Positions 56,420 through 64,000 of a DNA stretch of 64,000 nt are shown here, piece by piece (positions within the stretch are counted from its first letter, which is position 1; every line of letters starts with the position of its first letter). The stretch comes from Paraspadella gotoi. Its lineage: Eukaryota > Chaetognatha. Both the position numbers and the translations under genes were made by a program. The notes beneath the pieces were generated by a model. It did no database searches, had not been told where the DNA came from, and worked only from the letters and a program-made list of their open reading frames with translations. Location of the stretch: NCBI GenBank assembly GCA_051294375.1, contig CM119264.1:129846-193845 (forward strand). Direction: 5' to 3'.

Positions 56420-56760
56420 TTCTATCCTCATTGCTTTTTCGGTCCCAATTGCTTTTCTGTCTTCATTGCTTTTTCTTCCCTCATTGCTTTTCTGACTTCA
56501 TTGCTTTTTCTTCCCTCATTGCTTTTCTGTCTTCATTGCTTTTTCTGCCCTCATTGCTTTTCTGTCTTCATCGCTTTTTCTGTCCCAATTGCTTTTCTGT
56601 CTTCATTGTTTTTTCTGCCTTCATTGCTTTTCTGACTTCATTGCTTTTTCTTCTCTCATTGCTTTTCTGTCTTCATTGCTTGTTCTGCCCTCATTGCTTT
56701 TCTGTCTTCATTACTTTTTCTGCCTTCATTGTTTTTCTGTTCTAATTGCTTTATTCTCCT
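56420..56760. repeat. Minisatellite, TTTTCTGTCTTCATTGC unit, copy 2 (clean)
   Basis: About ten units of roughly 34 bp: TTGCTTTTCTGTCTTCA then TTGCTTTTTCTGCCCTCA. The two 104-121-codon frames through it are period artefacts (FCLHCFF repeats). Confidence 0.92.
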
Positions 56761-57063
56761 CATTGCTGTTCTTCTGTTCTATTGTTTTTCTTCTTGTGGA
56801 CATTGAATTGGCTTCCATGTGCTATCAATTCTTTCGCCCCAAATCTTCTGTCAACATAGTCATTACTTCTAACGTCGTCGCCGTAAGTTACGTCGTCAAC
56901 CGCTATTGCTTCCCCTCGAAAATTGCCATTGCTTCTGCCGTCCTAAGCCATTGAGGAATTTTACTCCTCGTCGACGTCGGTTATTTTTTCTTTTTTTTTT
57001 GCAAGCCTCACCTTCGCCATCCGTTACTCACTCTCTCTCCCGCCAATCCATTTCCAGGAATTT

Positions 57064-57066
<3 letters not shown>

Positions 57067-57124
<58 letters not shown>
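57067..57124. repeat. CT dinucleotide array
   Basis: Pure CT run of about 58 bp, then CCT-rich sequence. Confidence 0.96.
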
Positions 57125-57129
<5 letters not shown>

Positions 57130-57234
57130 TCCCTCCCCTTTTCCCTCCTACTTTTCCCCCCGGTTATGAACCATATAAACCCGGCCGGCTCATTGTTCTC
57201 CCGCTCCCCGCAAGCCGCGGCCATTGTCTCCTCG

Positions 57235-57590
57235 GCACTATTTTCTGATTGTACCCCATTTCTGTTTGTTCATCCCACAATTTAATTTTAATCTTAATAT
57301 TTATCATAATTATATTCTCAAACTTTTAAACTAATGCCTAACCCTAATCCGTAACCCTAATCCCAAACCCTAATCCCTAATCCCTAATCTTAAACCCTAA
57401 ACTTAAACCCTTATAACTATTTTTTAAATATAACCATTAACCTTAAACCCTAACGCTAATCACAAACCACGTCCATAATTCTTAATCCCAAACCCTAACC
57501 TCTAACTTAATCTTTAACTTGAAAAAAAAACTAACCTAATTCCGAATTTAAAATAAAAAGGGGCGTTCATGGAAAATATGGCCGTCTCCC
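57235..57590 (+). repeat. TTAGGG-like composite repeat, independent copy
   Basis: CCCATTTCTGTTTGTTCATC, CAATTTAATTTTAATC, then a degenerate CCCTAATCCCTAA tract and AAAAGGGGCGTTCATGGAAA. It has the same module order as 43130-43440 but clearly diverged, so it is a separate genomic copy. It lies in the intron after the Ig exon at 57615-57825. Confidence 0.8.
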
Positions 57591-57614
57591 CCCCCCTTAC
57601 GACACAAACCTCAC

Positions 57615-57825
57615 CTCTGGCCTGAACCATTGGGTTCCCCGTGACCGTGCAAGTGATGTTTTGATGTTTGGCCTCACAGTCCATAAAATTTAAGCGGGGA
57701 CATTTCACGCGGGGCTTGTATTTGACGGAGAGAGGTCCGTAAAAGCAGGTCGGGTAAGGGATGGAGTAATTCCAGTAGTCGAGGTAAGTTAATTGACATT
57801 TGACTATTTCGCCGTCGTCGTTGCG
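57615..57825 (-). CDS. Ig-superfamily exon: end of one Ig domain and start of the next
   Basis: Preceded on the minus strand by CTTCTCTCCTCAG and followed by GCCAGAG|GTGAGG, both canonical splice sites. The 211 bp start in phase 0 and end in phase 1. The product opens RNDDGEIVKCQLTY, an Ig F strand with the second core Cys. It passes through PLSVKYKPRVKCP, a G strand and interdomain link, and continues to CEAKHQNITCTVTGNP, the B strand of the next Ig domain. Cysteines outside the core positions (PTCFYG, NFMDCE) suggest extra disulfides. It joins in phase to the exon at 61593-61784, completing one Ig domain. A receptor or adhesion molecule is likely; the specific family is not recognised. Confidence 0.8.
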
Positions 57826-57842
57826 CTGAGGAGAGAAGGATA

Positions 57843-57975
57843 TCTGGAGAGAGGAGAGAGGGAGGGAGCGAGGGAGAGGGAGGGAGGGAGAGGAGAGGGA
57901 GAGAGAGAGGGAGGGAGAGAGGGAAGGGGAAGGAGGGGGAGGTAGGGAGAGAGAGAGAGAGGGAGAGAGGTAGTG
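57843..57975. repeat. GAGG-rich purine tract
   Basis: Irregular GAGAGGGAGGGAG sequence immediately upstream (in gene sense) of the Ig exon. On the minus strand it provides a long pyrimidine tract ahead of the splice acceptor. Confidence 0.9.
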
Positions 57976-58243
57976 AGAGGGGATGAAATAATTGATTCAT
58001 TTGATTCATTGATTGATTAATTGAAGGATATGGATAGATTTGGATGAATTTAAATGATTAGCTTGACTTATTTGATTTATCTGATTAGATTTGACATTGA
58101 TTGATTGGTTGATTTCATTGAGTTAATCGATCAAGATTCCAATCAAATCAGCAAATCAAAAAAAAATCGTCAGTTTTCCTCTTTCGTCGCCAATTTCGTT
58201 TTACCTTCGAATTAGATTACATCTGGCGATATTAAATTGCACT

Positions 58244-58290
58244 CTATCTCTCTCTCTCTCTCTCTCTCTTTCTCTTTCTCTCTCTCCCAC
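58244..58290. repeat. CT dinucleotide array
   Basis: CT run with TTTCTC interruptions, intronic to the Ig gene. Confidence 0.93.
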
Positions 58291-58384
58291 CTTCTGCTCT
58301 GAAAATTCGATGACTGCCGTCGGCCGAATCTAAAACGGAACCAATTAGGTTAAATGCCTAAAATCGTCTCCAGTTTGACTGTTG

Positions 58385-58455
58385 ACAGTGTTGTTAGTTT
58401 TAAAAATATTGTCAGTTTTGTCAGTTTTTGAAAAGTATTGACAGTTTTGTCAATT
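58385..58455. repeat. TTGACAGTTTTGTCAGTTTT repeat
   Basis: Three units of TTGACAGTTTTGTCAGTTTT with TTAAAAATA linkers. The same unit recurs at 59562-59640. Within the unit GACAGTTTTGTC is an inverted repeat. Confidence 0.75.
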
Positions 58456-58499
58456 TATTCTAGTAATTTGGTACATTTTGAGTAATGCCGTGATAATGG

Positions 58500-58539
58500 T
58501 AATAATAATAATAATTGTAATTTTAGTAATAATAGCATT

Positions 58540-58581
<42 letters not shown>

Positions 58582-58586
58582 GCATT

Positions 58587-58651
<65 letters not shown>

Positions 58652-58770
58652 AATACTAATAATAATAATAATAATAATAATAGTTTTGTACTAATAATAC
58701 TAGTAATAATAATAATAATAAAATAATAATAATAATAATAATAATAATGATAAAATAATAATAGTATCAT
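58500..58770. repeat. AAT trinucleotide array
   Basis: About 270 bp dominated by AAT triplets with a few ACT and AGC variants. Confidence 0.97.
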
Positions 58771-58836
58771 CACAGGAAACGGATTGATCGTGTAGCTTGT
58801 CTCGCTTGTCTCGTTTGGCTTTTCTGCCTTTTCTTC

Positions 58837-58925
58837 TGTCTCGACCAATCAGAGAGGTGGCTTTTCTCTCGACCAATCAGAGAGGAGGCTTCTCTCTCGA
58901 CCAATCAGAGAGGTGGCTTCCCTCA
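58837..58925. repeat. Three-unit repeat containing CCAATCAGAGAG
   Basis: Three units of about 31 bp: CTCGACCAATCAGAGAGG plus TGGCTTCTCT. Each contains ACCAATCAGAG, a good CCAAT-box core. The frame 58797-58991 reads through it and is not called a gene. Confidence 0.75.
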
Positions 58926-58989
58926 CGGAATCGACGGAAGAGAGATGAGAGAAGAAACGAGGCAGTCTTCAACTTACCCTCAAGAAACT

Positions 58990-59560
58990 AACATCATAAT
59001 TCCCAAGTTCATGAACTATTTACTTTGTATTTTGATCCATCGTTTTAATCATCATAATCTCCCTCAATTATTACTATCTCCGCGTTTATTTGTGTAAAAT
59101 AAAACTACTATAAATTATCCATAATAAACCACGCCTACTTCCTTCATTGGTATTATTAATTATAAGAATAATAATAATTAGGAATTAGGGTAATTCCAAT
59201 AATTTTAATCTGGTACTTATGCTTTTCTGTTTATGACCCGTCTTAAAAAATAATTTCGCCAAGTTTCTGTGTTTAAAAAAAATTGCCAATGGCCTAGTGT
59301 AAATGTTAGGATAGCATAATGATAATATTTACACTTTATTTTCATTGGTATACTTAATACTTATCCAATTGACAGTGTCCGCTATTGATCCCTAATTGTT
59401 GAATTTTATGGAATTATCATTTTATTTTTAGTGCCATTAGTGCTATTAGTCTTGCTCAATGCTCATTTATAGTTTGAATGTCAAATTGTTTCTTTCATCG
59501 TTTTATCGTTTTCTTTTTATCGTTTGAACTGTCAAATGGTTTCTTTTATTTCAGAAAAAA
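58990..59560. other. AT-rich intronic sequence, no recognisable gene
   Basis: No exon-like segment between the Ig exons here. Short AAT runs near 59160. Confidence 0.45.
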
Positions 59561-59561
59561 A

Positions 59562-59640
59562 AAAGAAAAGTATTGACAGTTTTGTCAGTTTTTAAAAAAT
59601 ATTGACAGTTTTGTCAGTTTTAAAAGTGTTGTCAGTTTTT
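59562..59640. repeat. TTGACAGTTTTGTCAGTTTT repeat, second site
   Basis: Three units with the same core as 58385-58455, about 1.2 kb away in direct orientation. Confidence 0.75.
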
Positions 59641-59929
59641 TAGACTTTAAGATATCTTCATAAAATGATCAATTTGTTATTCCTGACTACATTTTCCGTT
59701 TCCAAATATTAAAAGTTTTATTTGCCTAACCTTTGCCTGAATGCAGACATACTGTATCAGCCAGTATCAGACAGTATCGGGAAGACTTGCTTCGCCTTTC
59801 CTACTATATCAAATCATTTTTTTTTAACCATTTTTTTTCTAAAAGTATAAAAAAAAGATTTCCAAACTCCGATCGGCGCCAACCACAAAAATAAGGCGTG
59901 TCTAGATTTTTCCATTTTTTCTCCACCCT

Positions 59930-60245
59930 CTCTTTCTCTCTCTCTCTCTCTGCTCTCTCGTCTCTCTCTCTCTCTCTCTTCATTTTTTTATCTCTCTCCC
60001 TTTCTGTCTCTTCCTCTCTCTACCTCACTATCTCTCTCCCTCTATCTGGCCAATTTAACATACATAATCCCCCTTTCTCCCTTCCCTCCCTCTAGTGGGA
60101 TAAAATCCTTTTCCAACAAAAGGGAAACGTAGAATAAATCAAGAGAAGAAGAAGGTAAAAATGAAGGATTCTTATTCTGCTTGAAATGAGACTTTATTAC
60201 TTCTTTTTGTGGAACTGGAGGGAGAGAAAGAGAGGGGAGAGAGAG

Positions 60246-60306
<61 letters not shown>

Positions 60307-60385
60307 GGGGTCAAGAATGGCTGACGGGATATTTGAATTTCGTGCGGGAAAAAGAGAGAGAGAGTAAGAGAGAGAGAGAGAGAGA
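59930..60385. repeat. CT array (59930-60045) facing GA arrays (60219-60302, 60354-60385)
   Basis: Pyrimidine then purine arrays separated by a 170-bp spacer (60060-60215). Intronic to the Ig gene. Long Leu/Ser frames are artefacts. Confidence 0.92.
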
Positions 60386-60389
60386 ATGC

Positions 60390-61592
60390 TTTAGCTTTTT
60401 TTTTATGTATTGACATGGAAATATTGGCCATATATATTTTTGCTTTTTTTTAGTCTTTTTTTTTTTGGAACATTCCAACTTCACGGATTTCAAATCGGAG
60501 TGAAAGGAAAAGATATGTTATTTCTTTTAACTGACTCCAATATGATTGATATTTGATCATTTCATTAGTTAGAAAATTCTCTGACGTTTATGTTTTTATA
60601 TAACAAATTAAGAATACTTTACATCATAAACAACTGGTGCTCTTGCCTTCCCAGGTTCCAGCAGCTTTTTTTGAAGAACTTTTCCCCTCTTATTTGATAA
60701 TTCAATTTTAAACTCATTGTGAAAAAATGTGTGAAAATATTATAATTTATTATATTCATTAGTTAGTATAATGTCTTGGGAGCATGAAAAAAAATATTAG
60801 TGAGGAAAGAGGCGCTTGCCAGATCAATGTTCTTTTCCAATTATTTTTTCAAAGCGAAAATCTTTGTTTTCTATAAGTTTTAACTAGAAAGGGCTGTCAA
60901 TATGGCTGTGAAAAAGTTTTTGACATCCTGATTGCTCAGACACATACGTTAATGTCTATATTTTTTTTAATTTTTAAACATTTCATTTTCGTTCGTGAAA
61001 ATATATGTTATAACAGGAAGCTCCTATTTAAATGAAAACAAATTTGCTTTTTTAAAATTCGACCATGCCATTCATGAGCACACAACTGAGAAAGTAAGCA
61101 ATAAAAACCGTCAGCGATTTTTTTACGAGGGTACAAAATCTGAAGTTGCTCTAACAAATACTTTTGCCACAATATTTGATCCTTTCATTTCACTCCCATT
61201 TCAAATCCTTGTAATAACATATTTTTGTATCGTAATTTTTTTTAATAACAAAAACGATATTAACAAAACAAAATACAAAACACAATAACAGCGTCACTAG
61301 ACTGGAACACGGTAAACATGTAAACTGATAACAAAAAATATAACAAAAGACACTTAGAGCTCATCGAACAATTACGTTGTTCTAGATGAAGCAGGAATTT
61401 CGCTCAATTTCCGCTCTTTTCTGCCAGATTTGCATAAATATTATCATCATTTCTTTTCCTCACTGATAAATCACATCTAAAATTTATTGATTTTAGTCGA
61501 AAAATACCCTTTTTTTCTCAACGAATAAAACCACGATACGAAAACATGACAATATGCAAATGAGATTAAAGAAATAAAATTTTCTCACAAAC
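60390..61592. other. AT-rich intronic sequence, no recognisable gene
   Basis: One plus-strand frame (60995-61288, 97 codons) has no domain, no splice support and AT-driven composition. Nothing else stands out. Confidence 0.45.
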
Positions 61593-61784
61593 CTGATTAA
61601 AAGTAAAGTTTCCATAGTGATGCGTCTTCCCCAAAATCTTTTTATTTCTGAAGACCCAACTGAGTTCGGGTTTGGGTCCTCCCAAAGTGGTGACTCCACA
61701 AGTGAAGGTCACATTTGAGCCTTCGACGATCCGCTCGGGATGTTCAGTGTTGCAGAAGGGAAGGCCGGTCACGATTAATTTGGC
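61593..61784 (-). CDS. Ig-superfamily exon: first half of an Ig domain
   Basis: Minus strand, between acceptor TTCCATCTCAAG and donor AATCAG|GTTTGT. Exactly 64 codons, phase 0 on both sides. The sequence runs AKLIVTGLPFCNTEHPERIV (link and A strand), then EGSNVTFTCGV (B strand with first core Cys), then PKPELSWVFRNKK (C strand with the invariant Trp) and HYGNFTFNQ (E-strand region). The partner F and G strands come from 57615-57825 in phase, so one Ig domain is split over a 3.8-kb intron. Potential N-glycosylation sites NVT and NFT fit an extracellular protein. Confidence 0.85.
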
Positions 61785-61801
61785 CTTGAGATGGAAGAGG
61801 A

Positions 61802-61803
<2 letters not shown>

Positions 61804-61872
<69 letters not shown>

Positions 61873-62035
61873 ATTTTATTTATACATTCATTCATTTATT
61901 CATTTTTTTATGAATTTATTTTTTTTTTATATTTATAATATTTTTATTAATTCATTTATTTATATATTTATTTATTTTTATTTTATTTATACATTCTTTC
62001 ATTTATTCATTCATTCTTTCATTCATTATCCTCTC
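61804..62035. repeat. TGAT array then TTTA/ATTC-rich tract
   Basis: About 17 TGAT units at 61804-61872, only 20 bp upstream of the splice acceptor of the Ig exon, followed by TTTAT and ATTCATTC runs to about 62035. Confidence 0.95.
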
Positions 62036-62067
62036 TTAATCTTTTCTTTATTCTCTTTTCCTTTCTC

Positions 62068-62078
62068 TAATCTCTCTT

Positions 62079-62117
<39 letters not shown>

Positions 62118-62118
62118 G
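62068..62118. repeat. CT dinucleotide array
   Basis: CT run 20 bp beyond the donor of the exon at 62139-62202. Confidence 0.94.
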
Positions 62119-62138
62119 TCTTTTTTTTATTTTTTTAC

Positions 62139-62202
62139 CTTAATTATGTTGGAACATTTGTACTCCCCGGCATCGACAAATTGGATGTTGTTTATGATGA
62201 GT
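62139..62202 (-). CDS. Ig-superfamily exon: E and F strands of an Ig domain
   Basis: Minus strand, acceptor TTTCACGCCCACAG and donor AATTAAG|GTAAAA. The 64 bp enter in phase 2 and leave in phase 0. They encode LIINNIQFVDAGEYKCSN, the classic DAGEYKC signature of an Ig F strand, and continue IIK into the next domain. The phase fits 63468-63534 upstream and 61593-61784 downstream (intron of 354 bp). It is a very short exon that would be missed by simple frame scanning. Confidence 0.8.
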
Positions 62203-62215
62203 CTGTGGGCGTGAA

Positions 62216-62655
62216 AGGAAGAGAGAGAGAGGGAGAGAGAGAGGAGGTAAGCATTAGTAAATGGAGCCCTTTTTTTTAAATTCATCCATTTTTCTTTCTT
62301 TCCCTTTTTTTTTTTTTTTCTTTTTTTTTTGTTATTTCCCTTTTCTTCCCTTCCTTTTTCAACACAGAGAGAAATAAAAATCCGGAATTTGAAAACATAA
62401 AATCTGAAAGAATCTCGCGAGGAGGGAGTCAGAGAGGGAGGAGGGAGACGAAGAGGAGATAAGAAGCGTGTGACAGAGAGTGGGATGAGAAAAAAAGAGG
62501 TATATGGATAGGGAGACAGAGAGAAAGAGAGAGACAGTAAAATCGCAGCATAAAAACGTGAAAGTATCCGGGCTTAGTAATCCACTTTGACTGAACTGAG
62601 GTGGCGCTACAATCTCATTTGAGTCTACGAGAAAGAGAAGAGGGGTTACATCTCT
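62216..62655. other. Purine-rich intronic sequence, no accepted exon
   Basis: Short GA runs, a T tract near 62310-62330, and a GC-richer segment near 62570-62632. The last is open on the minus strand but has no good donor. Confidence 0.4.
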
Positions 62656-62659
62656 TTTC

Positions 62660-63275
62660 AGCCCCCTCTCTCACCTTCCCCTCTCTTCCTACCTTTTTCT
62701 CTCCCCTACCCCTCTTCTTCCTGCTCTCCAGCTTCACCTCCCCCCTCCCCTCTCTCCTTCCTTCTCCCTCTTTCCATCTTTCTCTTTTTCTTGTTTTCTT
62801 CCCTCTCTCCCCCCTTCCTCTTCCTCCTTCTCTCTCTTCCCCTGTCCTCTCTCCCTCCCTCTCTTCTCCCTCTCTCCCTCCCTTCCCCTTCCTGTGTCTC
62901 TTCTCTCTCCTTCTCTCTCGGCCATCTCTCGTCTCCTTCCCCTTCCTCTCGTTTCTCCCTCTCATTTTCTCTCTCGTCTATAACGCTCTGCTCTCTCCCC
63001 TTCCCCTTCTCCTATTCTCTGCCTTTCTCTCTCCTCTCCCTTCCCCTTACTATCTCTCTCCCTCTCTCTTCCCCTTCTTCCTCTCTCTTCCTTCTCCCTC
63101 TCTCTCTCCCTCTCGCCTTCCCTTCCTCCTCTCTCTCTCTCTGGCTCCTTTCCCCTTCCCCTTCCTCTCTCTCCTCCTCTCCCTCTCGCTCTCCCTCCTC
63201 CTTTCCCCTTTCTCTCTTTCCCTCTCTCTCTCTCTCTCTCTCCCTCTCTCCCCTCTCTCTCTCCCTCTCTTTGGC
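62660..63275. repeat. CCT/CT-rich polypyrimidine tract, about 615 bp
   Basis: Irregular CTCCCTCTCCCTTCC sequence. Long frames on both strands (225 and 173 codons plus, 136 minus) are composition artefacts. Intronic to the Ig gene; on the minus strand it is purine-rich. Confidence 0.95.
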
Positions 63276-63467
63276 TAGTTTTCTCGAACCCATTTTCATT
63301 TCGGTACTTTAATTGAGGTTTTTGCTCTAATAAGAAATTCAGGACAGAATTCTCTCTCCCGGATGTAAGCAACGACTTCCCTTTATTTCAATCCCCCTCT
63401 GCCCCCTGACCCCTCAGGAATGAGTTCACCCTTCCTTCCTCCTCTCCTCCTCCTCCTCGCTCATCAC
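63276..63467. other. Intronic spacer, no recognisable gene
   Basis: Mixed-composition sequence between the pyrimidine tract and the next Ig exon. No second exon recognised. Confidence 0.4.
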
Positions 63468-63534
63468 AGCTGAAAGTCGTTCCGTTCACACGAGAATCGA
63501 GGCATCTCATTCTGGCGGACCGAATTCGTTCTCT
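63468..63534 (-). CDS. Candidate Ig-superfamily exon: middle strands of an Ig domain
   Basis: Minus strand, acceptor CCATTTTCAAG and donor TTTCAGCT|GTGATG. The 67 bp encode RTNSVRQNEMPRFSCERNDF, entering in phase 1 and leaving in phase 2. Phase 2 matches the entry phase of 62139-62202, and joining gives a Leu codon and the run NDFQLLIINNIQF, a natural C'-to-E strand sequence. The upstream exon with the first Cys and Trp would lie beyond or near the window end. Splice sites are less strong than in the other three exons. Confidence 0.6.
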
Positions 63535-63571
63535 CTTGAAAATGGTTGAGGATTGTGAGGAGACTCCTCAC

Positions 63572-63635
63572 AGATTGTGAAGAGAGAGAAGGAGGGATGA
63601 GAGAGAGAGAGAGAGAGAGAGAAGAGAGAGAGAAT
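63572..63635. repeat. GA-rich array
   Basis: GA run with AAG interruptions next to the candidate exon. Confidence 0.93.
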
Positions 63636-63885
63636 CAATACTTATATTAATTTTGAAATTAATTAATCAATCATTATACCTATTCGGGCATCTGTATATT
63701 TATAGCATTCTCTTTAATCACTAGTTTAATGCCTGCGAATTGCTGCCGGAATTAATAGCTTTCATTAAAAACCTTGTATTGTGGACGCAACAAGTTTCAG
63801 AGTAAGAATGCATTTATTCTCAACAACGTTATAAACAATAACAGTCAAAATGCCTCAATGCTAAGTCTATTAAATGGTATTTACA

Positions 63886-63986
63886 AGGTCAACGTTTGAC
63901 CATAAAGGTCAACCGTTTTGACCATAAATAAGTTGGGGGAAATGGAGCCGAGGGTAAGGTTGGTAAGGTCAATTGTGGTTTGACCA
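63886..63986. promoter_or_regulatory. Three inverted AGGTCA/TGACC pairs
   Basis: AGGTCA at 63886, 63906 and 63966 is followed by TGACCA at 63897, 63919 and 63981, with 5, 7 and 9 bases between half-sites. AGGTCA is the half-site bound by many nuclear receptors, and inverted pairs are one accepted layout. It could equally be a small repeat with chance similarity. Position relative to the Ig gene is intronic or upstream. Confidence 0.3.
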
Positions 63987-64000
63987 GGTTGCTGTGTTAT

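Noticed and set aside
60640-60720. Acceptor-like CTTGCCTTCCCAG followed by a short plus frame VPAAFFEELFPSYLI
   Set aside because: Single signal without donor, upstream partner or domain; stop after 18 codons.
60995-61288. 97-codon frame MKIYVITGSSYLNENK...
   Set aside because: AT-driven composition, no domain, no splice or promoter context, and it lies in the intron of the Ig gene on the other strand.
62540-62632. Possible extra Ig exon reading SNEIVAPPQFSQSGLL and DTFTFLC
   Set aside because: It has an acceptor-like CTCGTAG but no donor near the end, and placing it between 63468 and 62139 would break the phase match already present.
62601-63372. Frames of 225, 173 and 136 codons on both strands
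   Set aside because: Irregular polypyrimidine tract; residues are almost only Ser, Leu, Pro, Phe, or Arg, Glu, Gly.

Overview
This looks like a gene-poor, repeat-saturated stretch of an animal nuclear genome. Long GA/CT, TCG, AAT, TTTA and TTAA arrays fill much of it. It also holds a Tc1/mariner element with an internally deleted transposase, tRNA-derived SINE-like repeats, small inverted-repeat elements (MITEs), TTAGGG-like composite satellites, and an immunoglobulin-superfamily gene split into short exons with canonical-looking splice sites. I cannot name the species. There is no rRNA, CRISPR or intact transposase, and no long single-exon gene.

The only convincing protein-coding content is on the minus strand. 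Four phase-consistent exons at 63468-63534, 62139-62202, 61593-61784 and 57615-57825 encode parts of three successive Ig domains. Far downstream in the same orientation, 31474-31570 (end of an Ig domain, with an apparent one-base frameshift) and 30880-31062 (Ser/Thr/Asp stalk running into a hydrophobic, membrane-span-like helix) could be the C-terminal part of the same membrane receptor or adhesion protein. That link spans 26 kb of duplicated repeats and is an inference.

Layout. 0-3.5 kb: a deleted Tc1 element inside an imperfect inverted repeat. 3.5-7.1 kb: GA/CT arrays and a GC-richer LTR-like segment. 7.1-12.9 kb: a second, larger inverted repeat with a 25-N gap near its centre. 13-15.4 kb: microsatellites and a 45-bp minisatellite. 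15.5-24.8 kb: two direct copies of a roughly 4.85-kb unit around N gaps. 24.8-29.4 kb: minisatellites and TCG tracts. 29.4-31.6 kb: the stalk and membrane exons plus a tandem array of the exon tail. 32-36.5 kb: GA minisatellite, a GGC cluster, a short duplicated block and 1 kb of TTTTC tract. 36.5-56.75 kb: two direct copies of a roughly 10.1-kb unit. 57-64 kb: the Ig exons among AAT, TGAT and CT repeats.

Much of the large-scale structure may be assembly-born. Copies differ mostly by single-base indels. Four gaps are exactly 25 N. Three of these sit at the centre or edge of duplicated blocks and the fourth lies inside the TTTTC tract. Claims about duplications and palindromes should be read with that in mind. 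Dispersed families present in independent contexts (SINE, foldback MITE, GCG palindrome repeat, TTAGGG-like composite) are safer.
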